Source: Bacteroidaceae bacterium HV4-6-C5C (GTDB lineage Bacteria > Bacteroidota > Bacteroidia > Bacteroidales > Bacteroidaceae). From it: 64,000 nucleotides of DNA. The position numbers and the translations under genes are program-made. The notes under the pieces were generated by a model, which saw only the letters and a list, made by a program, of their open reading frames with translations, made no database searches and was not told the origin of the DNA. The stretch spans positions 124,001 through 188,000 of the forward strand of contig VOIU01000002.1 of the NCBI GenBank assembly GCA_007896885.1, read 5' to 3'. Shown one piece after another: positions 19,491 through 29,825 of the stretch; within the stretch, counting starts at the first letter, position 1; each line of letters begins with the position of its first letter.

Positions 19491-21362
19491 CTAAGGTTTC
19501 AAGTAGGCACGTGGTACCTCAAGCATCTTATTTGGTCCATTAAAACGTTGGTTATCGGGAGCATCCTTCCGACCGACTCCTTCCACCATAAGTTTTTTCA
19601 ATTCCGGGAGACGGTAATGATAAACTTCTCGCGGAGTGAGGTTATACTTTTGGCACAGTGAAGCGGCCATACCAACGACTTCCCCCATCATACCGGTGGT
19701 TCGCATGACCCTCACCGTACCCAGCGCAACATGTGTACAGCTGATGTCCCTGCCCGCCATAAAAAGATTATCTATGTTTCTGGAATACAAACAACGATAA
19801 GGCACGGCATAAGGATAGATCCACCGGTGTATAGTCTGTGTTTTAAATTCATTTCCCGGGAAACGTTTTGCGTTCAGGGTATCGGCAAAGTGCAAATCAA
19901 TACTCCAGGTTGTGGTGAAAGAAGCATCTTCATGCGCCACATTCTTGTCCAAATCATCCTGTGCCAGAATATAATCGCCCATTAAGCGTCGGGATTCGCG
20001 TTTTCCCGCTATATAAGCAACCCATGACAATGTCCGATTGGCATAAGCGGATTTCTTAAGATCATGGTTCTTCAGGTAACTCCAGTTGGAATAAACGACC
20101 AACAAGCCATAATCTCTTATGCGTTCAGCTTCCGTAATCTGATTACGATTCATACCGGTTTCCCAAGTCCATTCCCCTTTAAACACCCGCTCACAGTTTT
20201 CTGCACGAAAATCCACGCCATAAGAGAACTCCGGGAAAATGGTTTTCTTTTTCTCTTCGTTACTATACCACTGTATGGAAGCCCCCATGACTAAGGAGTC
20301 CGGTTGCAGAGGAGCCAGATTTTCCTGAAATTCATCTCGTGCCTCCCTTCCCATTCGCCAATCGGCTCCGGCCAGGTAACCGATAGTGCCATCTCCCGTA
20401 CAATCACTGAATACAAGTGACTTAAGAACCGATTGTTCACCCGTACGCACATTTTGTATGGTGACGGATTGGATCCGTTTTCCCTTCATTGTAACCGAAA
20501 TAGCCCGACAAGAAGAAAAGAGTGTAATATTCTTTTCCGAAGAGACGAATGAGATCTTTTTATCGTCTTCATAATTGGAAGCCGGCTGGGCATTTCCTCC
20601 ACGCGACTGACCGAACTCCCTGATCATGCGGCCCAAGCCTTTGTTAGGTTCCATCTCTATCACACCTCCCAAATGAACACGTACATCCGCCGAATTATTT
20701 CCTCCCAAGATAGGACGATCATTGACAAGAGCAACTTTACAACCCAGCCTTGCAGCAGAAACAGCCGCACACATTCCGGCAATTCCCCCGCCCACAACAA
20801 CCAGATCATAACTTCGTTCTCCACCCTTAAGAACAGGACATAGACGTTTTTTTATGTTTTTGAGGTCTTCTGTTGTCCATACCATAGGATTTTGATTTGA
20901 ATCCGTCGTGAGATATATTGCATCACAACGCCCGTTGAAACCGGTAAGATCTTGCAATGCAAGAGTGGCTTTACCGTTTTTCAAAGTGACCTTACCGGCC
21001 AATTGCCACTGCCAGGAATTTCCCGTATCGCCCAAAGTATGAGTCAGACTCTTCCCGTTAATAGCGATTTTGAACTTTCCGGGACCTTTCTTTTCACTCC
21101 ATGGAGACGTCCAGTTATAGGTTCTGGCGTATACATAGTAGATACCGCTTTGCTGCACTTGGATGTCAGTCGATGCATCGGAAACCGGTGTGCCCATACC
21201 ATGAGCCATCAAGTATGGTGATCCCATCTGATCCATAAACTGCTGATCGAGTACCCATCCGCCCGATCGGTTAAAGCTTTCCGCTTCAATAAAAAGCTCT
21301 GAAGCTTCAACCAACAGGCTGCAGGCTACGGTCATACACAATATGATTATTTTTTTGACCAT
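19491..21362 (-). CDS. Exported FAD-dependent oxidoreductase with N-terminal golvesin-like domain
   Basis: Predicted 623-residue protein. I chose the ATG at 21362 because it starts a signal peptide (MVKKIIILCMTVACSLLVEA) and lies ten bases after the preceding stop; the open frame extends 237 bases further into the neighbouring gene without meaning. Residues 20-155 form a beta-sandwich like the golvesin/xanthan-lyase-associated domain (GIYYVYARTYNW). From about 183 a Rossmann FAD domain begins (YDLVVVGGGIAGMCAA, glycines 191-196), with FSDCTGDG and AGRDISCTHVALGTVR typical of the FAD_oxidored family. Similar proteins are found in PULs, sometimes mislabelled xanthan lyase. The substrate is unknown; oxidation of a sugar hydroxyl is a reasonable guess. 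Confidence 0.82.
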   Translation of the reverse strand: MVKKIIILCMTVACSLLVEASELFIEAESFNRSGGWVLDQQFMDQMGSPYLMAHGMGTPVSDASTDIQVQQSGIYYVYARTYNWTSPWSEKKGPGKFKIAINGKSLTHTLGDTGNSWQWQLAGKVTLKNGKATLALQDLTGFNGRCDAIYLTTDSNQNPMVWTTEDLKNIKKRLCPVLKGGERSYDLVVVGGGIAGMCAAVSAARLGCKVALVNDRPILGGNNSADVRVHLGGVIEMEPNKGLGRMIREFGQSRGGNAQPASNYEDDKKISFVSSEKNITLFSSCRAISVTMKGKRIQSVTIQNVRTGEQSVLKSLVFSDCTGDGTIGYLAGADWRMGREARDEFQENLAPLQPDSLVMGASIQWYSNEEKKKTIFPEFSYGVDFRAENCERVFKGEWTWETGMNRNQITEAERIRDYGLLVVYSNWSYLKNHDLKKSAYANRTLSWVAYIAGKRESRRLMGDYILAQDDLDKNVAHEDASFTTTWSIDLHFADTLNAKRFPGNEFKTQTIHRWIYPYAVPYRCLYSRNIDNLFMAGRDISCTHVALGTVRVMRTTGMMGEVVGMAASLCQKYNLTPREVYHYRLPELKKLMVEGVGRKDAPDNQRFNGPNKMLEVPRAYLKP

Positions 21363-21372
21363 AGTAAATAAC

Positions 21373-22989
21373 TTATTTAACTGTAATATCAGATAACTTA
21401 ACCCATCCATCCGGAGTCTGATATTCATCACGAGCCGAAATGTAGATGCCAATGGCATTTTCTTTGGTGCTGTCGACAATGCCGACCGCCCAAGTATATT
21501 GCCCCGCTGAAACACCGGACAGTGCGAAGCCGCTGGTGTATGTTTTGGGAGAACCTTTAATCCATGTTGAAATATCGGGAGTGGAATCGACAAAAACATA
21601 AGCAGGCTTCTCCGTTGATTTATTCAATAATGCAAAAGCTACTTTATACTTATCTTTCCACTGCGGAATATTAGTAGGACAATATCCCCATCCCAAGTTT
21701 GACCAACGATGGGTTAAAGATACGTTAGCTCCGGAATTAGCTGCTACCGGAACAGACAATTTATCGGGATACAAGCGATAACCTCCTTCGGCAATAAAGT
21801 CCTTAACCAAATTGAATGCCGAGTTAAACCATGAATGCGTTTCCCCTACATTAACATTGGAATTGAAGCGAAGGTCCATCATATTGACGTTGGCACCTTT
21901 TCCTTCGTTATACTCTCCGTGACGAACTTCAGTGTAATTGCTATAACCGTCGCCGTTAATTGAATTACCGTGGGATGCTTCGACCCAACCGCCTTCCATG
22001 ATTATGGGACGGCGGTAGCGATAAGTTGCAGCAATACCTCTTTCCCAAGTAGTATAATAGGATTTCATGCCAAAGGCATCATGGCGTAAGCAAAATCCTT
22101 TATTTACCGCCCGATTGATAAAATCTGCAGCTACATCGGTATTAGTGGTTGAAAATGAGTTTTTAGATAGAAGACAGCGATGGTAGTTGATCACAATAGG
22201 GACTTTTGTAAACAACTTGGACATTAAGTCGGTAATCCACTCAAATACAGCTTCTTTGGGAGTTTCATCACCTGTGGAATAGATCAACGAATGAGTTTCT
22301 CCCCAGAGTCCCAAACCGAATCCACTCACAAATTGAGTCTTATCGGGGTCATTATATTCAGCAGCGAAATCGGTCAGGAACTTTGAATACTTTGCCTGAA
22401 ACACAGGATCGTCGGGATAAGGCGACCATACTTGAACACTACCCGTGGTAGACGTATAACCCTTTGCACCGGCATCTTTTACGTAAGCCGGGGTAAAGTT
22501 ATAATGCTTGTCGCGACTATCGACCACAAAGGTAAAAGCAAGTTTCAGGTTTCGTGCCTTAGCTCCTTCCACCAACATACGGAAACGTTGTGCAGGTTTT
22601 GTGTTCACCCCATCTTGCCAGATGTAAACACCTTCTTCAGGATTGAAATCGCTCCAAGCTCCACGAATGTATAGGGTATTACCATAATCCGATACTTTAA
22701 CCTTTCCTTCAGACGAATCGAAATTGTCATATAGACTCCAGAAATTATCCATCATTCCATCACCGATACCCGAATAGATAACCCATCCTTGCATAGGGTT
22801 GCGTTGAAGTTTATAACGTTCGGGCTTGATATTTACAATCTGATTCCCTTTAATGTCCCAGTTATAGCTATTCACTGAGGCTTCATTTTCATCGGAGCAT
22901 GATGTTCCGATGAAAAGTATGAAAGCCAGTAATGAAGCTAAACGTATTGCTAATTTATTTTTCAATATCTTATCCATATTATTATTCAT
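21373..22989 (-). CDS. DUF4832-family lipoprotein 1, putative glycoside hydrolase
   Basis: Protein of 538 residues with a lipoprotein signal (FIGTSC, Cys31), hence membrane-anchored. It belongs to the DUF4874/DUF4832 group: a TIM-barrel-like region (about 60-400) followed by a beta-sandwich containing the family segment GYCPTNIPQWKDKYKV. Two glutamates have the look of a retaining clan-A pair: Glu231 in GLWGETHS (strand 4 position) and Glu332 in IIMEGGW (strand 7 position). Both are kept in the paralogue at 29826. No activity is assigned to the family as far as I know, so the hydrolase call is inference. It lies between the SusE-like lipoprotein gene and the oxidoreductase gene. Confidence 0.72.
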   Translation of the reverse strand: MNNNMDKILKNKLAIRLASLLAFILFIGTSCSDENEASVNSYNWDIKGNQIVNIKPERYKLQRNPMQGWVIYSGIGDGMMDNFWSLYDNFDSSEGKVKVSDYGNTLYIRGAWSDFNPEEGVYIWQDGVNTKPAQRFRMLVEGAKARNLKLAFTFVVDSRDKHYNFTPAYVKDAGAKGYTSTTGSVQVWSPYPDDPVFQAKYSKFLTDFAAEYNDPDKTQFVSGFGLGLWGETHSLIYSTGDETPKEAVFEWITDLMSKLFTKVPIVINYHRCLLSKNSFSTTNTDVAADFINRAVNKGFCLRHDAFGMKSYYTTWERGIAATYRYRRPIIMEGGWVEASHGNSINGDGYSNYTEVRHGEYNEGKGANVNMMDLRFNSNVNVGETHSWFNSAFNLVKDFIAEGGYRLYPDKLSVPVAANSGANVSLTHRWSNLGWGYCPTNIPQWKDKYKVAFALLNKSTEKPAYVFVDSTPDISTWIKGSPKTYTSGFALSGVSAGQYTWAVGIVDSTKENAIGIYISARDEYQTPDGWVKLSDITVK

Positions 22990-23003
22990 GCTTAGATGCC
23001 ATA

Positions 23004-24626
23004 CTATTTTTTATCAAAAGTAACGGTGAGCTTATTAATATCCACCACCACATAATTACATCCATCCGGTATAATGAAATAAGCGTAGCGGTTATCGGAT
23101 TGTCCCGCTTTCAGTCCTTCTGATTTACCAATGACAGCATTGACATAACCGTTGTATTCATTTCGCTTGGCGTCGGCAGTCGACCCGAAAGCATATACAT
23201 TGTTATTCTTATTATCCGTGGTAAATTTCACTGAGCCCACTACGGAATTGCCGCGTTCATCTTTAGCGGAACCACGTGGAAGTGCACTACCTTTGTATAC
23301 AAATACGCAGGGATTAGCCACGCTCTGAATCAAATTATACTTCGATTCATAACCGGTAAAGGATCCGGCATCGTATGCAAAGCCATTGAAGGTTCCATAC
23401 ATATACAATACATTTACATCTTGCTTGTATGGGTTGATGCCCAAAGTGGTATTGTTCCATGATACGTTCTGGGGTTTGAGGTCTGTGGCTGCCGAGTAAA
23501 TGGCAATGGTCTTGTTCTCTTTATCCAGCACAATCCGGTAATCTCCTTCTGACGGTATCGTCCAATGGCGGGTATTGACGTTTGTGGTATTAGTCTGGGC
23601 AAAGGTGGCGATTATGCCATCTTCAATATCATGACTGTTAGCCACTTGAGGAACAATTGATATCTGCTGTTCGCCCTCAAAAGTTAAGGGAACATACAAA
23701 CTTCCACCTTTAAGATGACCACGCCATGCATAAAGATTATCATTTTCCAACGTCTTACCTAATTCTATCTGCCCTGTACCTACAGCGGTACCTGCCAGGA
23801 AGAGTTGATCGGCTTCGACGACTGCACCGGCAGCAATGATCTTAACGGTGTGCTTAGTCAGATTCACGGAAACACGATAGGTATTATCTTCTGTGATCTT
23901 CCAGGACTTCGCCTCGGAACGATCTGTGATTATAGCCGGCATTTCACTCAAAGTAGTGGCTTCATCAACCTTCTCCGGACCAATAGCATTATGCTCATCG
24001 GCATTGGTAACCGGAAAGTTCAGACTACCGGCAACCAGTGGACCTTCGTATGTGTAAATTTTATTAGCAACATCCGTACAAGTCAGTTCAACATCCGATG
24101 ACCCTACAGCAGTGCCTCCCATATACAAATGATCAGCTGCAAACTGCTTAGGTCCGTAGGTCTTAAAATGTAATGTAGCCGTCGCAATATCAGGTACGAT
24201 CAAGCGAGGTCCTTCAAATGAAGCTGTAATTGTAAAAAGGACTTCTCCTACGGTACTGGTAGTCAACCCGAAATGGTTCACTAGAATATCTTGCATCTCT
24301 TTATTGGTATATGATCTTAAGAAATGGCTTTCGTCTTCATATTCCTCAATATCATCGGCTTTACTCCCAATGAGTTGTATCTTATACTTATAAGTTGTAA
24401 TATATTCATTACCGAAATCATGTGCCGGTGACCAGCTCAGAGTGAAAGCCGTTTGATCGGCTTTACTCTCATCCAATTTAATATATTCACCGGAAGGCTC
24501 GAGTTGAATTTCGGAGTGATTCCGGGAGAAAAGATTGTCTATCTCAGTGGTGCAGGACGTAAACAAAAGGGTAAGAATTGCCGTGAACGTCAGACCAAAG
24601 TTTTTATATATTTTATATGCTTTCAT
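23004..24626 (-). CDS. SusE/SusF-like surface glycan-binding lipoprotein
   Basis: Lipoprotein of 540 residues (signal LTLLFTSC). An N-terminal Ig-like SusE domain (residues 40-150, FTLSWSPAHDFGNEYITTYKYKI) is followed by three tandem starch-binding-like beta domains whose starts repeat a recognisable pattern: DHLYMGGTAVG, DQLFLAGTAVG and NVLYMYGTFNG. The end reads YFIIPDGCNYVVVDINKLTVTF, typical of SusE/SusF. Such proteins hold the glycan at the cell surface beside the SusC/SusD complex. The gene follows SusD by 41 bases. The binding specificity cannot be predicted. Confidence 0.85.
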   Translation of the reverse strand: MKAYKIYKNFGLTFTAILTLLFTSCTTEIDNLFSRNHSEIQLEPSGEYIKLDESKADQTAFTLSWSPAHDFGNEYITTYKYKIQLIGSKADDIEEYEDESHFLRSYTNKEMQDILVNHFGLTTSTVGEVLFTITASFEGPRLIVPDIATATLHFKTYGPKQFAADHLYMGGTAVGSSDVELTCTDVANKIYTYEGPLVAGSLNFPVTNADEHNAIGPEKVDEATTLSEMPAIITDRSEAKSWKITEDNTYRVSVNLTKHTVKIIAAGAVVEADQLFLAGTAVGTGQIELGKTLENDNLYAWRGHLKGGSLYVPLTFEGEQQISIVPQVANSHDIEDGIIATFAQTNTTNVNTRHWTIPSEGDYRIVLDKENKTIAIYSAATDLKPQNVSWNNTTLGINPYKQDVNVLYMYGTFNGFAYDAGSFTGYESKYNLIQSVANPCVFVYKGSALPRGSAKDERGNSVVGSVKFTTDNKNNNVYAFGSTADAKRNEYNGYVNAVIGKSEGLKAGQSDNRYAYFIIPDGCNYVVVDINKLTVTFDKK

Positions 24627-24667
24627 AAAAAAATATTTTTCGCATTATTAATGAATTTAGCGACTGA

Positions 24668-26389
24668 TTAATATCCGGTATTATTGGTCAGATTGGGACA
24701 TAATTCCATATCGTGGGTAGGAATAGGCCAGAGATATTCTCTATCGGGAAAAATCCGTTTAGCTCCGGTATCACATAATCCGGCACTAAAGAGAGCAGAG
24801 AAATCGGGTAAACCATCTTCATCAATCTGAGGGGTCATTCCCCAGAACCAAAGGCCTTTATTCACTATATTATTCAGCAATTTAGCGGGATCCAGCAACA
24901 TTACGTAGTTGCTTCCGTTCAAAGCTTTGGAGGCCAATTTCCAACGCATCAAGTCCTGCAAGCGCTGATTTTCCATGGCAAATTCCATACGACGTTCCAT
25001 ACGAACGGCTTTGCGCAACTCTACCTGAGTTCCGGTCTTGACGGCCGGATATGAATCTGTTTGACTTACATTCACCCCATAAGCTCGGGCACGAACCTGA
25101 TTTATGGCATTCAGCACAGTATCATCAATCTTGTTTTGCTCAATCATAGCTTCTGCATAGATGAGGAGTACGTCGGCATAACGCATGATAATATAATCCT
25201 GCTCAACCTTAAGACCGTTATCCAACCATGAGTCATCTATACCTTTCTTCCAAAGAAGACCGGTATAAGAGCTATATTGGTTTACGATGCGGGTATCTTG
25301 ATTTGCCTGTGTTTTACCGGTAGTATAATTCATCACCGTCTTGGCAGCGGGACTGGGGTCGTAATCGAAACCACAATGTTTTGTATTGAATTCGACTATG
25401 CTCATCGCACAACGCGGATCGCGATTTTTAAAAGGATTGTGTGGATCAAATAAAGGCGACTCATCGATAGGCAAGCCGTCGGTACAAAGATAAGAAGCAA
25501 ACAAATCCCAAGATGGATTATAAGAGCCGTACCCACCGGCATTACGTGGTAAGGAATTTTTAACAATCCAAGAATCCAATATTACGTCATTTACTATGGA
25601 ACGGGGAATAACGAAGATTTTCTCACTATTCACCTTGGTACTCTGTTTGAAAAGTTTGGCATAATCCGGTTCCAAAGAATAGATACCTAAATCCATACAA
25701 GCTTTGGCTGCTTCTGCAGCTACTTTATAATCACCCATATACAAGGCAAAGCGTGCTTTCATTGCTAAAGCTGCGCCTTTTGTTGCATGAATAGCCTCGC
25801 TCACTCCGTAGGTCGCAGGTAAGCCTTCTATTGCTTTATCAAAATCGGCATAGACAAGAGGAATGAGATCTGCTTTAGGCATGCGTCCCTGTTGCTCCGC
25901 TTCGGTTATGGTTTCTGTACGGTCCATATAAGGAACATCTCCATAAAAAAAGATTAAATCGGCATATTTGCACGCCCGTGCGAAATATGCTTCTCCGGCA
26001 AACCTGTTGTATGCGGTCTCCGTAACTTTTCCCTGGGCTTTATGGATATTCTCCAGCATCGTATTGGCGCGCGCAATAAGTTTATAACTTTGCTGCCAAA
26101 GCGCATAAACTTCGTATTGCTGTCCGTTCAATGTTCCATCCAAAACCGTACCATTGCTACCCGAATTACGGTTTACCAAACGGTAGGTTGTGTTGTCCGA
26201 CCACTGCTCGGATGAGCTCAAAGGCTCCTGCCAATAACCGAGAATATAAAATTCGTTCGCAGCCATAGTCAATTCCGTTTCGGATGTATACCAAGAGTCA
26301 GTATTTCCCTCCGATTTCGGCACAATATCCATGCTCTCACAAGCTGTCAGAGCCAGACAAAATCCTGCTAATAATATTTTTGCTTTCAT
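24668..26389 (-). CDS. SusD-like glycan-binding lipoprotein (PUL A)
   Basis: Outer-membrane lipoprotein of 573 residues (signal LALTACESMD). Standard SusD elements are visible: the N-terminal conserved stretch (SYKLIARANTMLENIH, RFAGEAYFARACKYADLIFFYGDVPYM), TPR-like helices, and the C-terminal RagB/SusD region (MRYADVLLIYAEAMIEQNKIDD, RKAVRMERRMEFAMENQRLQDLMRW), ending with the LWPIP motif. It caps the SusC transporter encoded 11 bases upstream. Confidence 0.94.
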   Translation of the reverse strand: MKAKILLAGFCLALTACESMDIVPKSEGNTDSWYTSETELTMAANEFYILGYWQEPLSSSEQWSDNTTYRLVNRNSGSNGTVLDGTLNGQQYEVYALWQQSYKLIARANTMLENIHKAQGKVTETAYNRFAGEAYFARACKYADLIFFYGDVPYMDRTETITEAEQQGRMPKADLIPLVYADFDKAIEGLPATYGVSEAIHATKGAALAMKARFALYMGDYKVAAEAAKACMDLGIYSLEPDYAKLFKQSTKVNSEKIFVIPRSIVNDVILDSWIVKNSLPRNAGGYGSYNPSWDLFASYLCTDGLPIDESPLFDPHNPFKNRDPRCAMSIVEFNTKHCGFDYDPSPAAKTVMNYTTGKTQANQDTRIVNQYSSYTGLLWKKGIDDSWLDNGLKVEQDYIIMRYADVLLIYAEAMIEQNKIDDTVLNAINQVRARAYGVNVSQTDSYPAVKTGTQVELRKAVRMERRMEFAMENQRLQDLMRWKLASKALNGSNYVMLLDPAKLLNNIVNKGLWFWGMTPQIDEDGLPDFSALFSAGLCDTGAKRIFPDREYLWPIPTHDMELCPNLTNNTGY

Positions 26390-26400
26390 AGTATATCATT

Positions 26401-29400
26401 TTAAAAGTTAACTTGTACACCTACAAGTAATGAAGTTGTGATAGGATAAGAGGATGAATCCATTTCAGGATCCCACCCCTTGGGGAAATTACTCAGACAG
26501 AACAAGTCGGAACCGCTGACATATAAACGAATACGGTCAATTCCGGCGGCATTGGTCAACGACTTGGGTAAGGTATACCCCAATGTAATATTCTTAAGAC
26601 GAAAATAGGAACCTTCGAACATCCAGAAATTTGATGTAGCATAGTTGTTACCCTTGGATATATTGGTCAAACGAGGATAAACGGCGTTTTTGTTTTCTTC
26701 AGCAGTATTGAACGGGCTCCAATATTTTCCTTCCAAAATGGCCGGAATATTACCGTAATTATCGCGCAAAGGTTGTACCATGGAAGTGGACATGTAAGAA
26801 TTTTGTTTGCCAATACCTTGGAATGCAACATTTAAGTCAATTCCTTTATATGAAGCAGCTATCGTTCCGCCATATTGATAGCGTGGAAGAGAATTACCAA
26901 GCGGTACCCGGTCGTATTCCGGAGAGATTTTTCCGTCGGGAACACCATTAGGGCCACTGATATCACGATATTTCACATCACCGACAGTAACGGTTGTACT
27001 GGTACGGGCGGAGTTGTTTACTTCTTCTTGCGTTTGATAGATACCATCGGAAACGTAACCGTAATATTCATTGAACAGTACTCCGGCGCGTTTGATTTTG
27101 CCACCACTGATAATATCCGCATTATTCAAATAATCAATTTTGGAAAGGAAATCGGAGAAGTTTAAACCGATATCATATCTGAATTGCCCAATTTGATCAT
27201 GCCAGCCCATTTCCATATCAAATCCATGAGTCGACATCTTACCTGCATTGGTATTCGGATTGTTGTATCCCATAGAATAAGGAATTTCGATAGCTAGCAA
27301 CATATCTGTTGTTTTCTTCTTGTAGTAATCGAAATGAAACTGCAGGCGATTGTTGAAGAAATTAGCATCCAAGCCGACATCTGTGCTGGTTGTTGTTTCC
27401 CATGTGATGTCTTCAACAGCCAAAACAGCAGGACGGGCGGTCTTATCGGAGACAACCGAACCGTCTGCCATATAAAAGTAGGAGTTTCCAAATGACATCA
27501 GAGAGATATAAGGAAAGTAGTTACTACCTATACGTTCGTTACCCAACCTACCCCAAGAAGCGCGTAATTTCAAGAATGACAACCAAGGTAAGTTTATTTT
27601 TTTCATAAAAGGTTCTTCGGAAACAACCCATCCTGCGGAAAATGAAGGAAAGGTACCCCAACGGTAGTTCTTTGCAAAACGGGAGCTTGCATCATGGCGT
27701 ACATTGGCTTGGAAAAGATAACGATCAAGATAAGAATAGATGACACGACCGAAAAAAGAGTTGGATGTATATTCCGAGCCTGTGCCGCTATTATCCTTAA
27801 AATCTTCGGGACCAATATTTAAATAAGGATAGTTAGTCAACTCATATTGATCGCGGGAAGCAGTGAGATTCTCAGTTTTCATGTAATAATTTTCAAAACC
27901 GGCCATCAGCGTCAGGTCATGTTTTCCAAAACTCCGCATATAATTGGCTAACAACTGACTGGTTACATGCCAGTCGTCATTACGGCTTTCGGACAGTTTA
28001 TTAGTGGACCAGAGCGTACCTGAATCGAAGTACCCTCCCATTACATCGGGATTATCCGCTAAAGTGTAACCACAAGCCATCTGAAAAGTTTTACCTTTCT
28101 GGTAATTGATAAATGGGGAGATAACCGCAGAAAGATTTAATCCTTTTATGGGTTTATAGGTCAAAGACCCTTTACCGGCAGCCTGCGTGCTGTGAGCAAC
28201 CGTGCTACCACCATTGATTAAAAGACCGTAAGGATTGGAACCGCTCTTACCGGATGCTAAACGCCCATCATCCCACAAGGCCGGATAAACAGCAGGCATT
28301 TTACGCATACTATCGAATGGGTCGTATATTTTATTTTGATTTTTAGCATGACGAATATTTATATCCAAAGAGGCACTCAACTTGGGATTGATGGTAAAGT
28401 CATTGTTTGAGCGGAACATGTAACGTTGATAACGACGTCCGTCATATAAACCGCCAACTTCATCATAAGACAGAGTTGCTACCGATTTTACCGATTTATT
28501 TCCACCGGAGACAGAGAGCGTATGTGTCATGCGAGGTGCACTCGATTTCAGTATAAGTTTTTGCCAATCTGTTACAGGATAATTATTAGGGTCTGTCGCG
28601 TTATACTTTACCCAATTCTTAACCTGGTCTGCCGTGTAGACCTGAAAGAATCCACCGGATGAGTTATCATTATATTGAAGTTCGTTGCTCATTTCCAAAT
28701 AACGGGTCACCCCCACCATGCTTGGCTGCATAGTGGGAATTTCCCAGCCGAATTCCGCATTGTATTTCAAATCAATCTTACCACTGTCATTTCCACGTTT
28801 TGTCGTTACCAAAATAACGCCTGCAGCAGCCTTTGATCCGTAAATACTGGCGGCGGCGGCATCTTTCAATACGGAGATACTCTCTACGTCATTCGTGTTA
28901 ACATAGTCCAACGAGCTTTCCACCCCGTCAATAATAACAAGGGGACTGGATTCGCCCATGGTAGTGATACCTCGTACACGAATGCTACTGGCACCAGTCC
29001 CCGGAGCAGAGCTGTTTCGGGTAACCATTACACCTGAAAGAGAACCCTGAAGAGCATTGGATAACATCGTACTGTGTTTATTAACGAGTTCCTCTCCTTT
29101 TACTGCTGCCACGGCTCCCGTTAAATCTTTTTTCTTCACCGTGCCATAACCAATTACCACGACTTCGTTCAAAGTCTTGCTATTCTCCTGCATGGCAATG
29201 AGGTACTTATCCTTATCATTAACCTTCACGGTTTGATCCGAATAACCTATATAACTGATAAGAAGTTCGGACCCCATGGATGCATTGAGTTGAAATTGAC
29301 CTTCCATATCGGTAATAGTGCCTATGTTAGTACCTTTCAACCGGATGCTTACCCCAATCATAGGCTCATTGTTTTCGTCGGTAACAATGCCACTGATTTT

Positions 29401-29796
29401 ATTCTGACTGTTTTTCTCAACCCGCTCCGTAGTGAAAACCTTATCATTAATGAAAATTGATACCTGACGGGCGGAAATCTGGTATCTGAACCCAGCTTGT
29501 TTACAGACTTCGGCTAAAATAACGTCAACCGGTTTACCTTTCATATTAATGGAAACCTTCTCATTCAGTCGATTTCTTACTTGTTGATCATACACAAATA
29601 CATACTTACTGTGTTTCTCAATATAGTCAAAAACCTGCTTCACCGTTGAATCTTCGGCTTTTAGGATGTATCCCCCACTCACTTCTGTCAACGGCACTGA
29701 CGCATTTGCCATATTAGCTGGCACCGCCATCAGTCCGGTAAGACAGAGCATTTTTGCACAAGTAAAGGCTTTTCTTGCGAATGCAGTTCGATTCAT
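26401..29796 (-). CDS. SusC-like TonB-dependent transporter with STN domain (PUL A)
   Basis: Outer-membrane transporter of 1131 residues. A long signal region (about 33 residues, ending NMANA) precedes an STN domain at about 45-120 (VKQVFDYIEKHSKYVFVYDQQV, GKPVDVILAEVCKQAGFRYQIS), a carboxypeptidase-regulatory-like domain (ISGIVTDENNEPMIGVSI), the plug (LNEVVVIGYGTVKKKDLTGAV) and the barrel, ending LLVGVQVNF. The STN domain links it to the FecR anti-sigma factor at 31421. It is preceded by DUF4832 protein 2 with a 29-base gap, so an enzyme gene lies between the regulators and SusC, which is not the usual order. Confidence 0.95.
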   Translation of the reverse strand: MNRTAFARKAFTCAKMLCLTGLMAVPANMANASVPLTEVSGGYILKAEDSTVKQVFDYIEKHSKYVFVYDQQVRNRLNEKVSINMKGKPVDVILAEVCKQAGFRYQISARQVSIFINDKVFTTERVEKNSQNKISGIVTDENNEPMIGVSIRLKGTNIGTITDMEGQFQLNASMGSELLISYIGYSDQTVKVNDKDKYLIAMQENSKTLNEVVVIGYGTVKKKDLTGAVAAVKGEELVNKHSTMLSNALQGSLSGVMVTRNSSAPGTGASSIRVRGITTMGESSPLVIIDGVESSLDYVNTNDVESISVLKDAAAASIYGSKAAAGVILVTTKRGNDSGKIDLKYNAEFGWEIPTMQPSMVGVTRYLEMSNELQYNDNSSGGFFQVYTADQVKNWVKYNATDPNNYPVTDWQKLILKSSAPRMTHTLSVSGGNKSVKSVATLSYDEVGGLYDGRRYQRYMFRSNNDFTINPKLSASLDINIRHAKNQNKIYDPFDSMRKMPAVYPALWDDGRLASGKSGSNPYGLLINGGSTVAHSTQAAGKGSLTYKPIKGLNLSAVISPFINYQKGKTFQMACGYTLADNPDVMGGYFDSGTLWSTNKLSESRNDDWHVTSQLLANYMRSFGKHDLTLMAGFENYYMKTENLTASRDQYELTNYPYLNIGPEDFKDNSGTGSEYTSNSFFGRVIYSYLDRYLFQANVRHDASSRFAKNYRWGTFPSFSAGWVVSEEPFMKKINLPWLSFLKLRASWGRLGNERIGSNYFPYISLMSFGNSYFYMADGSVVSDKTARPAVLAVEDITWETTTSTDVGLDANFFNNRLQFHFDYYKKKTTDMLLAIEIPYSMGYNNPNTNAGKMSTHGFDMEMGWHDQIGQFRYDIGLNFSDFLSKIDYLNNADIISGGKIKRAGVLFNEYYGYVSDGIYQTQEEVNNSARTSTTVTVGDVKYRDISGPNGVPDGKISPEYDRVPLGNSLPRYQYGGTIAASYKGIDLNVAFQGIGKQNSYMSTSMVQPLRDNYGNIPAILEGKYWSPFNTAEENKNAVYPRLTNISKGNNYATSNFWMFEGSYFRLKNITLGYTLPKSLTNAAGIDRIRLYVSGSDLFCLSNFPKGWDPEMDSSSYPITTSLLVGVQVNF

Positions 29797-29825
29797 AATA
29801 GTAAATTTAATGTTAGTATATAAGA

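Noticed and set aside
21363..21599. N-terminal extension of the FAD oxidoreductase frame
   Set aside because: It overlaps the DUF4832 gene end on the same strand in another frame, has no signal peptide, and a good signal peptide starts at 21362.
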